Shown: positions 8,117 to 16,482, counted from the first letter of the stretch. The stretch: DNA of 32,223 nt from an uncultured Bacteroidales bacterium (GCA_947168515.1 CAMVMF010000040.1:1-32223), one strand, 5' to 3'. Notes: generated by a model not told the origin, from the letters alone. Numbers and translations are program-made.

Positions 8117-8896
8117 ATGTTTAATAAACCACCTATGTTAAGAGAAAAAACTGTTTTTGGCCCTATATTCAGCCGTCGTTTAGGTACGTCGCTAGGCATT
8201 AATTTGCTGCCAGAGAATGGCAAGATTTGCAATTTTGACTGCATTTATTGTGAGTGTGGATGGAACAAGGATGGTCGTGATGACACGGTGATACCCTCGG
8301 CCCAGAAGGTTCGCACAGACTTGGAGAGAATGCTGCTGCGTCTTCAAAACGAGGGGACCAAGGTGGATTCAATCACATTCTCAGGTGATGGCGAACCTAC
8401 AATTAACCCCGAGTTCCCCCAGATAATCGATGATACATTGGCATTGCGCGACCTCTATGCCCCCACGGCTAAGGTGTCGGTGTTGTCTAACGCCACAAGG
8501 GTGCACCTTCCTCAGGTTTTTCACGCACTGACAAAGGTGGATAATCCCATCATGAAGATAGACGCTCCTACCAATGAGCTGATAGCCAAAATCAACCACC
8601 CTGCTCCCGGATACGATGTGGCACGCGTTGTGGAGTCTTTGAAACAGTTCGATGGCAATTTTATCCTACAAACCTGTATGCTGCGCAGCAAAGAGTATGA
8701 TTTTGATTCCTCCAAATCCGAAGTACTCACCGGGTGGATGGATATTGTAAGGGAACTGCATCCGAGGGAAATCATGGTCTATACAATCGACCGTCCCACC
8801 CCAGCCGAAGGATTGGAAAAAATGACTGTCGAAGAAATGACCCGCCTAGTTCAGCCGCTTATCGACGAGGGATTCCTGATACAAATTAAGGGGTGA
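8117..8896 (+). CDS. Radical SAM protein (COG0731-like)
   Basis: A 259-residue iron-sulfur enzyme. The radical SAM cluster motif CNFDCIYC (Cys-x3-Cys-x2-Cys) lies near residues 38-45. SFSGDGEPT near residue 90 is the GGE-like SAM-binding strand. The opening FGPIFSRRLGTSLGINLLP is characteristic of the COG0731 group, relatives of the wyosine-forming TYW1 radical SAM domain that are widespread in bacteria and have no assigned reaction. There is no extra Cys-rich SPASM domain. An in-frame ATG at 8135 is an alternative start six codons in. It is the third gene of the LysE-nitroreductase cluster. The reaction is unknown. Confidence 0.87.
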   Translation: MFNKPPMLREKTVFGPIFSRRLGTSLGINLLPENGKICNFDCIYCECGWNKDGRDDTVIPSAQKVRTDLERMLLRLQNEGTKVDSITFSGDGEPTINPEFPQIIDDTLALRDLYAPTAKVSVLSNATRVHLPQVFHALTKVDNPIMKIDAPTNELIAKINHPAPGYDVARVVESLKQFDGNFILQTCMLRSKEYDFDSSKSEVLTGWMDIVRELHPREIMVYTIDRPTPAEGLEKMTVEEMTRLVQPLIDEGFLIQIKG

Positions 8897-8988
8897 AAAA
8901 GTAGCCACTATTGGGTAAAAAAGTATGGAAAGGGAAAGCCGGAAAAGACTTTTGCTAAAAATTTTTTTTCGGAATCAATAAATTTATG

Positions 8989-8996
8989 TATTTTTG
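8989..8996 (+). promoter_or_regulatory. Predicted -7 box of the infC-rpmI-rplT operon
   Basis: TATTTTTG followed by CAAA. The predicted transcript starts near 9003 and carries a leader of about 90 nt before the infC start at 9094. A 15-codon ORF (9011-9058) lies in that leader without a ribosome-binding site. Confidence 0.68.
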
Positions 8997-9079
8997 CAAA
9001 TCCAAAAAAAATGTCCGTTGGGCACTTTTGGGCGTGTAATAATCATCCAGTCAGCTGATTGGGTATGTTTAATAAATAT

Positions 9080-9096
9080 AGGAGAACAAAGCTATA
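9080..9096 (+). promoter_or_regulatory. Ribosome-binding site and non-AUG start of infC
   Basis: AGGAG at 9080-9084 is one of the few strong Shine-Dalgarno sequences in the window. Nine bases later, in the infC frame, stands ATA (9094-9096). An in-frame TAG at 9079-9081 blocks any start further upstream, and no in-frame ATG, GTG or TTG occurs between it and 9199. Confidence 0.75.
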
Positions 9097-9663
9097 GTAG
9101 CAGCATTTACCCCTGGCGGTTCTAATAATAGAGGCCGCGGAAAGGGCCCTCAGAAAAGAGAGCCAGAACATCAGATTAATGAGCGCATAACAGCGCCGAT
9201 GGTTCGTGTTGTCGGAGACGGCATGGAACCCACCATTATGAACACCAAGGAAGCCTTGGCAAAAGCGTATGACGAGGGCCTTGATTTGGTGATGATTTCG
9301 CCTAACGCCAATCCTCCTGTATGCAAAATTATAGAGTATCAAAAGTACCTATATGAGCAGAAGAAGAAAGACAAGGAGCGCAAGGCCAACTCGACAAAAA
9401 TCGTCATCAAAGAAATCCGTCTGAGCCCTCAGACCGACGATCACGACTTCGAGTTCAAGCTGAATCATGCCAAGCGCTTTCTGAAAGAAGGAAACAAGGT
9501 GAAGGTAGACGTTTTCTTCCGTGGACGTTCCATTGTGTACAAGGAACAGGGAGAGGCCCAGCTGCTCAAATTTGCCGAGGCACTATTAGAGTATGGCAAA
9601 CCCGAGGTCATGCCTCGTTTGGAGGGCAAGCGAATGCTCATGATCATAGCGCCTAAGAAATAA
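9094..9663 (+). CDS. infC: Translation initiation factor IF-3, AUA start
   Basis: IF-3 binds the 30S subunit, prevents premature 50S joining and checks the start codon. The first in-frame ATG is at 9199, but a protein begun there would lack the N-terminal IF-3 segment. The frame before it encodes the conserved HQINERITAPMVRVVGD, and beyond that VAAFTPGGSNNRGRGKGP, a Bacteroidota-type basic extension. Starting at ATA 9094 gives 189 residues, a normal length. Family marks are DLVMISPNANPPVCKI, then KIVIKEIRLSPQTDDHD in the linker and C-terminal domain. Known infC genes use AUU or similar rare starts, so that IF-3 can limit its own synthesis; the same logic is inferred here. First gene of infC-rpmI-rplT-rplS. 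Confidence 0.93.
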   Translation: MVAAFTPGGSNNRGRGKGPQKREPEHQINERITAPMVRVVGDGMEPTIMNTKEALAKAYDEGLDLVMISPNANPPVCKIIEYQKYLYEQKKKDKERKANSTKIVIKEIRLSPQTDDHDFEFKLNHAKRFLKEGNKVKVDVFFRGRSIVYKEQGEAQLLKFAEALLEYGKPEVMPRLEGKRMLMIIAPKK

Positions 9664-9712
9664 GCAACCAGATTATCGCAACATATAGTCTAAACTTAAA
9701 AACAGTAAAGTA

Positions 9713-9907
9713 ATGCCTAGAATGAAAACCAAAGCCGCTGCCAAGAAGCGTTTCGCTTTCACCGGCACCGGTAAAATCAAGAGAAAGCATGCTTATCATA
9801 GTCACATCCTGACTAAGAAAGAAACCACGCAGAAACGTAATCTCGACCACACCGCACTGGTTAGCCGCGACGACGAGAAACGTGTCAAAAGAATGCTTTT
9901 GGCCTAA
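9713..9907 (+). CDS. rpmI: 50S ribosomal protein L35
   Basis: This small basic protein of 64 residues is part of the large ribosomal subunit. The start [20 protein letters not shown] and the His/Lys-rich middle are diagnostic for bL35. It lies 49 bp after infC, in the order infC-rpmI-rplT conserved across bacteria. The stop codon sits in the loop of a 4-bp GGCC hairpin (9901-9914). Confidence 0.97.
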   Translation: MPRMKTKAAAKKRFAFTGTGKIKRKHAYHSHILTKKETTQKRNLDHTALVSRDDEKRVKRMLLA

Positions 9908-9915
9908 AAGGGCCG

Positions 9916-9946
9916 AGGTGGGTGTATGGTTGAGATAACCGCACCT
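9916..9946 (+). other. Stem-loop in the rpmI-rplT spacer
   Basis: The outer stem is AGGTG (9916-9920) with CACCT (9942-9946). The inner stem is GGTT (9928-9931) with AACC (9937-9940) around a 5-nt loop. It lies at the start of an unusually long 125-nt gap between two ribosomal-protein genes and has no U-run after it, so it is not a terminator. A regulatory role (for instance L20 binding) is speculative. Confidence 0.4.
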
Positions 9947-10032
9947 GCTGAAAAAGGAGTTATTAACCATTATTTAAAGCACCAAAGAGGATTCCAAGCA
10001 ATCCCGCTTAAATGAAAACAAATTAAACAACA

Positions 10033-10380
10033 ATGCCAAGATCAGTAAACGCTGTAGCTTCAAGAGCTCGCAGAAAAAAAATCCTCAACCGTACCAAAGG
10101 TTATTGGGGTAGAGGTAAAAACGTATGGACCGTTGCCAAGAATAAATGGGAGAAAGGTCAGACCTATGCTTACCGCGACAGAAGAAACAAGAAAAGAGAG
10201 TTCCGTGCCCTGTGGATCAACCGTATCAATGCCGGTTGCCGCATCAACGGTATCTCCTATTCTGTGTTTATGGGCGAATTACACAAGAACAACATTGAGT
10301 TGAACCGCAAAGTTCTCGCCGACCTGGCCATGAACAATCCCGAGGCTTTCACCGCTGTTGTCAAGATGGTTAAGAAATAA
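10033..10380 (+). CDS. rplT: 50S ribosomal protein L20
   Basis: A 115-residue 23S rRNA-binding protein, needed early in 50S assembly; in several bacteria it is the repressor of its own operon. The start [19 protein letters not shown] and the segments GYWGRGKN and [20 protein letters not shown] are typical of bL20. It follows rpmI after 125 bp and precedes rplS by 39 bp. Confidence 0.97.
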   Translation: MPRSVNAVASRARRKKILNRTKGYWGRGKNVWTVAKNKWEKGQTYAYRDRRNKKREFRALWINRINAGCRINGISYSVFMGELHKNNIELNRKVLADLAMNNPEAFTAVVKMVKK

Positions 10381-10419
10381 GCCAAACTAACAGAGTAATA
10401 ACCGTTAAAACTTTATGTC

Positions 10420-10773
10420 ATGGGAAAAATTGAATTATTGCAATATGTAGAGGATTTGGCCGAGCGTAAAGAGTTCCCCGAATTCAAGGCTGGCGATACC
10501 ATCACTGTCCATTATAAAATTAAAGAAGGAAACAAAGAACGTATCCAGAACTTCCAGGGCGTTGTCATCCAGCGCAGAGGAAGTGGTTCTACTGAGACCT
10601 TTACTGTCCGTAAGATCACCAACGGTGTAGGTGTGGAGCGTATTTTCCCCATCTGCAGCCCGTTCATCGAGCAGATCGACATCAACAAGCGTGGTGCCGT
10701 CCGCAGAGCTAGAATTTTCTACCTTCGTGATCTCACAGGTAAGAAAGCCCGTATTAAGGAAAAGAGACACTAA
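10420..10773 (+). CDS. rplS: 50S ribosomal protein L19
   Basis: A 117-residue protein at the 30S-50S interface. Diagnostic segments are [20 protein letters not shown] near residue 23, [20 protein letters not shown], and the end [15 protein letters not shown]. In many bacteria rplS lies with rpsP-rimM-trmD; here it is attached to the infC-rpmI-rplT cluster, 39 bp after rplT, with a terminator behind it. Confidence 0.97.
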   Translation: MGKIELLQYVEDLAERKEFPEFKAGDTITVHYKIKEGNKERIQNFQGVVIQRRGSGSTETFTVRKITNGVGVERIFPICSPFIEQIDINKRGAVRRARIFYLRDLTGKKARIKEKRH

Positions 10774-10801
10774 TCTTTTATCCGAAAGTGATATTCTGGT
10801 G

Positions 10802-10838
10802 AAGGCAGCGGTTTTCAAAAAATCGCTGCCTTTTCTCT
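10802..10838 (+). terminator. Rho-independent terminator after rplS
   Basis: AAGGCAGCG (10802-10810) pairs with CGCTGCCTT (10824-10832), followed by TTCTCTTTC. It ends the ribosomal operon. Confidence 0.88.
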
Positions 10839-11123
10839 TTCAACCGCGATAAAAGTGAATGCTCGATAAGCTTATCTAATGACCGTTAAGGAGCCATTAT
10901 TAACACACTGTATTACCGCTAATATAGCATGTCTGTAATGATCCTCTAGTGGGTTATTAAAGGTCTTTAAGCAAATGTCTGGTGATGCCCATCCGGACAT
11001 TGGGCATTGTGAATGAGGTTGCCGGCTGAGCGGAAGGAAAGCCAGGAAGATATGCTCAGGTTTGCTCAGAGATAATTAGCGGACACGATGGGAGGATTGG
11101 TGATGATTTTTTTTGTAAAAATA
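10839..11123. other. Gene-free spacer with competing inverted repeats
   Basis: No coding frame is supported between the rplS terminator and the next promoter. The only structure seen is AATGTCTGG (10974-10982) pairing with CCGGACATT (10993-11001), while ATGCCC in its loop (10985-10990) also matches GGGCAT (11002-11007). The two pairings compete. Confidence 0.45.
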
Positions 11124-11152
11124 TTGATATTCAAAAAAAAACAGTATCTTTG
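11124..11152 (+). promoter_or_regulatory. Predicted promoter of the T9SS cargo gene
   Basis: TTG at 11124-11126, an 18-nt gap, then TATCTTTG at 11145-11152. This is close to the Bacteroidota consensus. The leader is about 45 nt. Confidence 0.72.
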
Positions 11153-11202
11153 CAAACCGTTTTATAAGTAGATTTCTATTGACTATATAGGAGAAATGAA
11201 CG

Positions 11203-13296
11203 ATGAAGCATACTTTAGTCTTTCTGGTGCTACTTTTGTTGTCTGCTGTTGTGCTTCGGGCACAGGGATGCGGTCCGGTCAATGCACCTTGGTGGGCCGA
11301 TTTCAGCTCTGACAGCAGTTTCAGTTGTTGGACTTCTTATGGCGATGCCTTGTGGACAAGAAATGTTTCTGGTGGCAACCACCGCATACGTGTTCAGTTT
11401 AATGGGAGTGCTAGTGGAAATACCAGTTGGCTTCTTTCGCAGCCCATCGTCCTTCCTGCCGACAGCACAGGTTTGAAATTCTTCTGGTCTGAAAATCGTG
11501 GTAACAACACCTTCTCGACCGATTCGTTGAATATGAAACTTCGGGTGCTGTTGACCGACAGTCTTGGCTCCTCGACTTTCGACACCCTTTATATTGGCTC
11601 GGCTTATCAGACAACAGCTTCCCTCACTCGTCGCGCAGTAAGCCTGGCCCGCTATGCAGGACAAACCGTTCGGGTGGCATTTGCTGTGGACAGACCAAAT
11701 GTGACAGGCAACCGTTATATGGTCATTGCCGACGTGATGGCGCGGAGTGACCGGATGCCGGTCCTCAATCCGCTGACTACGCCTGCTACCGTCGTAGAAA
11801 CCGACCAGACATTGACTGCTTACGCCCGTCTTGCAGAGGGTGATACGGCAGGTCTTTACTTCACATGGTCCTCACTAATTGGAGGGGTGTTCTCTCTACG
11901 GGGCAGGGGAGATACGGCTACCATTGTCTACGGTGCCGGCATTACGGGTGAATATGATACAGTGACCGTCACTGCCACCAATCCCTATGGCAGCAGCTCG
12001 GTGAGCCGCACAGTCCGTGTCATCGACTGCACTCCCGCCACCACATTGCCGTGGCGTGAGCCATTTGCCAATGGTCTGCATTGCTGGCAACGGCCTTGGG
12101 CTAGGCAGTATGTCAGTGAGTGGACTGTCATCGATGGCAGTCTCCGCTCAGTGTGCAACTCCGATACTCTCAATAGTTGGGTGATTAGCAAGGCCATTGT
12201 CATCCCGTCTTCGGCCAGCGACAGCGTGTACCTCTCATGGAGGGAGTGGAAGCGATACGATGATTGGCCCAGCTTTGTTTACAACTATCAAGTGTTGGCC
12301 ACAGCCAGCAGCAATTATACCGATTCGACACAATATATCATGCTTTATTCGGGAGGAGACCTTACCACACAACCGACCGCACGCAATATAAGCCTGACTT
12401 CTTTTGCCGGGCAGGCCATCCATATCGCTTTCCGCAATAGGTCGGGCGACACGCATGGCACGGTGTCGGGCAGTGGCTATTACAATACACTTTGTATTGA
12501 CAGCATAGTTGTCGACAGCCACGTCGACACAGTTCCCGCCCCATCCGACACGGTGTGGCGAACAGTTTTGGCGGTTAGTGCCGACGAGAGTCTGGGCACA
12601 GTGACAGGTGGCGGCATGGTGCCGGACAGCAGCATGGTCACCCTTATTGCTGAGCCGATCGACCTCGACGATAGGGTGGTATTCGACCACTGGAATGATG
12701 GTGACACTACCAACCCACGGCTGGTTTTTGTTGTGAGCGACACTTCCTTCAGCGCATACTTCCGTGAGGTCGACACCTTGCCGGTGGACCCCGACACAGT
12801 GTGGCGCACCGTCTCGGCGGTCAGTGCCGACGAGAGTCTGGGCACAGTGACAGGCGGCGGCATGGTGCCGGACAGCAGCATGGTCACCCTTATTGCTGAG
12901 CCAATCGGCCTCGACGATAGGGCGGTATTCGACCACTGGAATGATGGCGACACTACCAACCCCCGAGAGATCTTAGTCGTCAGCGATACGGCATTTACGG
13001 CATATTTCCGGGTGGAGGGCGATAGTTTAGGAATCCACGATTGTCCGTCGTTTGCCTCAAAGATTAATGTCTTCCCCAATCCGACATACAGGGAAGTCGT
13101 CATGGAGACCACAGAAGACATCTTGCACGCCTTCCTTGCCGATATGGTGGGACATGAGCAGCCAGCATCTCTCTCCTCACGAGGCGATGGCCGGTATGTG
13201 TTTGACCTCTCCTCTCTGCCTCAGGGCCATTATCTGCTGACCATCGTTACCGCTGACGGCAGGCGGCACAGTGTGCGTTTGACCAAGCTGAATTAG
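11203..13296 (+). CDS. Secreted repeat protein with type IX secretion sorting domain
   Basis: A 697-residue exported protein. A type I signal peptide ends near VVLRA, residue 20. Residues about 22-180 and 281-445 look like two lectin-like choice-of-anchor-J/MAM beta-sandwiches, each opening with an aromatic Trp and a Cys-Trp pair. Between them, residues 184-278 resemble an Ig/PKD module ending VTATNPYGSSSVSRTVRV. Two tandem 82-residue repeats follow from residues 449 and 531, with GTVTGGGMVPDSSMVTLIAE and FDHWNDGDTTNPR; this is the divergent InlB B-repeat type. The C-terminal 80 residues (INVFPNPTYREV to HSVRLTKLN) are a T9SS type A sorting domain, so it should be exported across the outer membrane and anchored or released. 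No catalytic site seen; adhesin-like. Confidence 0.88.
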   Translation: MKHTLVFLVLLLLSAVVLRAQGCGPVNAPWWADFSSDSSFSCWTSYGDALWTRNVSGGNHRIRVQFNGSASGNTSWLLSQPIVLPADSTGLKFFWSENRGNNTFSTDSLNMKLRVLLTDSLGSSTFDTLYIGSAYQTTASLTRRAVSLARYAGQTVRVAFAVDRPNVTGNRYMVIADVMARSDRMPVLNPLTTPATVVETDQTLTAYARLAEGDTAGLYFTWSSLIGGVFSLRGRGDTATIVYGAGITGEYDTVTVTATNPYGSSSVSRTVRVIDCTPATTLPWREPFANGLHCWQRPWARQYVSEWTVIDGSLRSVCNSDTLNSWVISKAIVIPSSASDSVYLSWREWKRYDDWPSFVYNYQVLATASSNYTDSTQYIMLYSGGDLTTQPTARNISLTSFAGQAIHIAFRNRSGDTHGTVSGSGYYNTLCIDSIVVDSHVDTVPAPSDTVWRTVLAVSADESLGTVTGGGMVPDSSMVTLIAEPIDLDDRVVFDHWNDGDTTNPRLVFVVSDTSFSAYFREVDTLPVDPDTVWRTVSAVSADESLGTVTGGGMVPDSSMVTLIAEPIGLDDRAVFDHWNDGDTTNPREILVVSDTAFTAYFRVEGDSLGIHDCPSFASKINVFPNPTYREVVMETTEDILHAFLADMVGHEQPASLSSRGDGRYVFDLSSLPQGHYLLTIVTADGRRHSVRLTKLN
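12547..12792 (+). repeat. 246-bp coding repeat, copy 1
   Basis: First of two in-frame tandem units (82 codons) encoding an InlB-like B repeat. Over the central stretch of about 145 bp I count about five differences from copy 2. Confidence 0.88.
12793..13011 (+). repeat. 246-bp coding repeat, copy 2 (3' end shortened)
   Basis: Second unit, starting exactly 246 bp after the first and ending before the linker to the sorting domain. Confidence 0.88.
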
Positions 13297-13370
13297 CGTT
13301 CGGCAAGGGTGGTGGAGACATTAATTATCTTTTGTTGAAGAAAAAAACTGTCAATGTCAGGAATTATTCT

Positions 13371-13378
13371 TATCTTTG
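13371..13378 (+). promoter_or_regulatory. Predicted -7 box for thrS
   Basis: TATCTTTG followed by CATA, 60 bp before the thrS start. A good Shine-Dalgarno sequence, AAGGAG, lies about a dozen bases before the ATG. thrS therefore has its own promoter. Confidence 0.65.
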
Positions 13379-13438
13379 CATATTGCTTTGTGGCGATACT
13401 AAATACTTAACTTTTTATATATAAAGGAGAAACAAACA

Positions 13439-15400
13439 ATGAAAGTAATCGTAAAAAACTTTGGTGAGGTGTCACTTGATGGGCCTAGCTCTATCATCGA
13501 CATCATCAAAATGGTAAATCCGGATGGTTTGAACAATTATTGTGCGGCCAAAATCAACAATGAATCCACACTCATCGATCTCCGAACTACCATCACCACC
13601 GATTGCGACATTGAATTGCTCGATACTTCTAATAAGGAGTGCCTCCCAGTCCTTCGCCATACTACAGCACACATCATGGCCGAGGCTGTCCAGAACCTTT
13701 TCCCCGAGGCCAAGATAACCATCGGCCCCGCCACCGACAACGGTTTCTTCTACGACTTCGATTTCCGCCCCTTCTCTCGCGAGGACTTGGACGCCATTGA
13801 GAAGGAGATGAAATCCATCATCAAGAAGGCCACCCGCTTGGAGCGTAAGGAGGTCTCTCGCAACGAGGCTTTGGAAATCATGACCCAGCGCAACGAACCC
13901 TACAAAGTGGAGCTGCTGGAGGCCATACCCGAGGGCGAGACTATCACCATCTATCAGCAGAACAACTTTGTTGACCTCTGCCGCGGACCCCATCTGTTGA
14001 ACACTCGCCCCATCAAGGGCTTCAAACTGCTCTCCTCTTCCAGCACCTATTGGCGTGGCGACAAGAAGAACAAGTCGCTCAGCCGAATTCATGGCACGGC
14101 CTTCTTCTCAAAGGAAGAATTGGAGGATTACCTGAAATATCTGGAAGATATTAAGAACCACGACCACAACAAGATTGGCCGCGAACTTGAAATCTTCACC
14201 ACCGTTGATGTCATTGGCCAAGGTCTTCCGCTGATGCTGCCTAAGGGCACAAAGATTATCCAGACCATGCAGCGCTGGATCGAAGACGAGGAGACACGCC
14301 GCGGATATATGCGCACAAAGACCCCGCTGATGTCCAAGAACGACCTCTTCAAGATGTCCGGTCACTGGGACCACTATCGCGACAAGATGTTCATCATGGG
14401 TGACCCCGATAGCGAAAACGAGGTGATGTGCATGCGCCCCATGACCTGCCCGTTCCAGTACTTCGTATACAAGAACAGCCAGAAGTCCTATCGTGACCTG
14501 CCTTGTCGCTATGGTGAGACCTCGACCCTCTTCCGCAAGGAGGACAGCGGCGAGATGCACGGTCTTACTCGCGTGCGCCAGTTCACCATTAGCGAGGGCC
14601 ACCTTATCGTTCGTCCCGACCAGATGGTGGAAGAGTTTAAGGGTTGTATCGACCTGGCCCGCTATTGCCTCACCACGCTTGGTTTGCAGGACGACATAAC
14701 CTACCATCTGTCAAAATGGGACCCCGAGGACACCGAGAAGTACATTGGTGATGCCGAGACCTGGGAGAGCACCCAGCAGCATATTCGCGACATACTCAAC
14801 GAACTCAACATCCCCTTTGTGGAGGACGTCGGAGAGGCTGCTTTCTATGGTCCCAAGGTGGACATCAACGCCAAGAATGTCTATGGCAAGGAAGACACCA
14901 TGATTACCATCCAGTGGGATGCCCTCATTGCCGAGCGATTCGACATGTACTATATCGACAAGGACGGCAGCCGTCAGCGTCCTTATATCATCCACCGTAC
15001 CAGCATGGGCTGCTACGAGCGCACGCTGGCATGGTTGATTGAGAAATACGAAGGCGCCTTCCCCACCTGGCTCATGCCCGAGCAGGTACGCGTGCTGCCC
15101 ATCTCTGAGAAGTTCCTCGACTATGCCGAGCAGGTGACTGCCGAACTGCAACGCAACGGCATTGAGGCCACGCTCGACCGCCGTGCCGAGAAGATTGGCT
15201 ACAAGCTCCGCGAGGTGCGCATGCAGAAGATCCCTTATGCACTACTTATCGGCCAGAAAGAGCAGGACGAGAAAGTCGTGGCCGTCTGGAACCGCAAGGA
15301 TGGCGACCTGGGCCAGATGCAGCTCGAAGCCTTCATCGACCCCCTCTGCAAGGAAATCCGTACCAAGTCGGTCGAACTGACAATCCGTAAAGCTGAGTAA
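13439..15400 (+). CDS. thrS: Threonine--tRNA ligase
   Basis: A 653-residue class II synthetase for tRNA(Thr). Domains in order: TGS (1-62), the editing/SAD domain with HTTAHIMAEA near residue 73 and the CRGPHL segment near 180, the catalytic core, and the anticodon-binding domain from about residue 540. The zinc Cys lies in MRPMTCPFQ. Motif 2 is TSTLFRKEDSGEMHGLTRVR, and motif 3 is HRTSMGCYERTLAWLIE. The HxxxH editing pair is intact, so Ser-tRNA(Thr) correction should work. In many Bacteroidales thrS stands directly before infC; here it is 3.8 kb downstream of the infC stop, with its own promoter. Confidence 0.97.
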   Translation: MKVIVKNFGEVSLDGPSSIIDIIKMVNPDGLNNYCAAKINNESTLIDLRTTITTDCDIELLDTSNKECLPVLRHTTAHIMAEAVQNLFPEAKITIGPATDNGFFYDFDFRPFSREDLDAIEKEMKSIIKKATRLERKEVSRNEALEIMTQRNEPYKVELLEAIPEGETITIYQQNNFVDLCRGPHLLNTRPIKGFKLLSSSSTYWRGDKKNKSLSRIHGTAFFSKEELEDYLKYLEDIKNHDHNKIGRELEIFTTVDVIGQGLPLMLPKGTKIIQTMQRWIEDEETRRGYMRTKTPLMSKNDLFKMSGHWDHYRDKMFIMGDPDSENEVMCMRPMTCPFQYFVYKNSQKSYRDLPCRYGETSTLFRKEDSGEMHGLTRVRQFTISEGHLIVRPDQMVEEFKGCIDLARYCLTTLGLQDDITYHLSKWDPEDTEKYIGDAETWESTQQHIRDILNELNIPFVEDVGEAAFYGPKVDINAKNVYGKEDTMITIQWDALIAERFDMYYIDKDGSRQRPYIIHRTSMGCYERTLAWLIEKYEGAFPTWLMPEQVRVLPISEKFLDYAEQVTAELQRNGIEATLDRRAEKIGYKLREVRMQKIPYALLIGQKEQDEKVVAVWNRKDGDLGQMQLEAFIDPLCKEIRTKSVELTIRKAE

Positions 15401-15422
15401 ATACTCAGTCCCCATCATTACC

Positions 15423-15471
15423 ATCAGCCTGTCCGCCGTGCAAACTTACATTCGGCTTAGGACAGGCTGAT
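15423..15471. terminator. Shared hairpin between convergent thrS and TupA-like genes
   Basis: ATCAGCCTGTCC (15423-15434) pairs perfectly with GGACAGGCTGAT (15460-15471). The plus strand continues TTGTTATTT. The right arm is also the last codons of the minus-strand gene (stop at 15457), so the terminator overlaps coding sequence. Confidence 0.75.
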
Positions 15472-16341
15472 TGTTATTTGTGACCCAAGCAATAGGTCTG
15501 TCTCGCGGTTGCTGAACCCAAAATTGCCAGCAGCAGGCGTGAGCGTTATTTCACCCAAGTAAACCTCATCGTTGGCTTCATAGAAGTCTATCCGGGCAAA
15601 CGGAAGGTCTGCCGACAGTTTGGCTGCATACTCTTTCATGAGGTCGAAGTGTGCCGGTTTTGCATATTCTTGTGGTTGATTGTCTGAAGAGGCAAAACGC
15701 ACGTCCAGGGGGTGGAAATCCATATCATAGAACCCTTGATGTAGGTCGTTCTCGAGCCGTCCACTAATGATGTGGAGTAGTGTGGGCCTTCCATTGGGGC
15801 AGTAGAAATCGTATTCGATGGTGCTATGCGTGGTGTCATCCACTATGTATTGCTCTGCGTAGCACTGTGGTTTGATAAAGAGGTAGTGTGCCTCCACCGT
15901 TTCCATACCAAAGGGAGTGTCCAGCCAGGTCCGCAGTTGCTCTTGCGCCTCTTCCAGGCAGAGCTCTTCACGGTTGGGTACAATAATGTTAAACTTGCAT
16001 CCATGATTGCATTTTAGGGCAAACTGTTCGGGCAGTTCCTCAAGCCTTATCATGTCGGGGCTTTCATACACATGCAAGATGGGTACGCAAATGTCCTTGC
16101 CCAACTTTTGCTTGCAGTATTGGTGTACCGCTATCTTGTCGGCCAGTAGGGCTTTTCTCCTCAACTGCCCACCATAAACCATCAGCCAGCATATTTTGTC
16201 GGTCAACGATAGGGGGTTGTCGAGGTCCACGTTTTTTCCCAACCTTGCAAAACGTTTGAGCAATTTCTTACGACGGTAATAGGAAGAATGCTTCAGCAGT
16301 GCTTTCCTTGTTCTTTTCCCAATGAGTTTATTAATAATCAT
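15457..16341 (-). CDS. TupA-like ATP-grasp enzyme
   Basis: A 294-residue cytosolic protein with the layout of ATPgrasp_TupA (PF14305), named after teichuronopeptide synthesis. It has a basic helical start, LSLTDKICWLMVYGG near residue 44, then LLADKIAVHQYCKQKLG. The characteristic ATP-binding strand LPEQFALKCNHGCKFNIIV lies near residue 103, and the metal-binding end reads FARIDFYEANDEVYLGEITLTPAAG. Family members occur in capsule and exopolysaccharide loci and are thought to attach amino acids or similar groups to glycans. No glycosyltransferase genes flank it here, so it stands alone. A -7 box lies at 16483-16490, giving a leader of about 135 nt. Confidence 0.88.
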   Translation of the reverse strand: MIINKLIGKRTRKALLKHSSYYRRKKLLKRFARLGKNVDLDNPLSLTDKICWLMVYGGQLRRKALLADKIAVHQYCKQKLGKDICVPILHVYESPDMIRLEELPEQFALKCNHGCKFNIIVPNREELCLEEAQEQLRTWLDTPFGMETVEAHYLFIKPQCYAEQYIVDDTTHSTIEYDFYCPNGRPTLLHIISGRLENDLHQGFYDMDFHPLDVRFASSDNQPQEYAKPAHFDLMKEYAAKLSADLPFARIDFYEANDEVYLGEITLTPAAGNFGFSNRETDLLLGSQITISLS

Positions 16342-16482
16342 AATCGATATTGTGCCTCGGTTCTGTAAATGCAGAGTTGATAATATAAGCAGGAGGCTGT
16401 TGGATATTTCTCATGCAGACAGCCGCCGCATTCGGTAATTGTGTAAAATTATGCATTGCCTTAATAATAACAATTACGGGTG

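Noticed and set aside
9011..9058. 15-codon leader ORF before infC
   Set aside because: No Shine-Dalgarno sequence, starts only about 8 nt after the predicted transcript start, and has no codon run suggesting attenuation. Kept only as a note in the promoter entry.
12235..13121. Minus-strand frames (233 and 213 codons) across the T9SS repeats
   Set aside because: They repeat only because the DNA repeats. No start context, and the sense-strand protein is complete from signal peptide to sorting domain.
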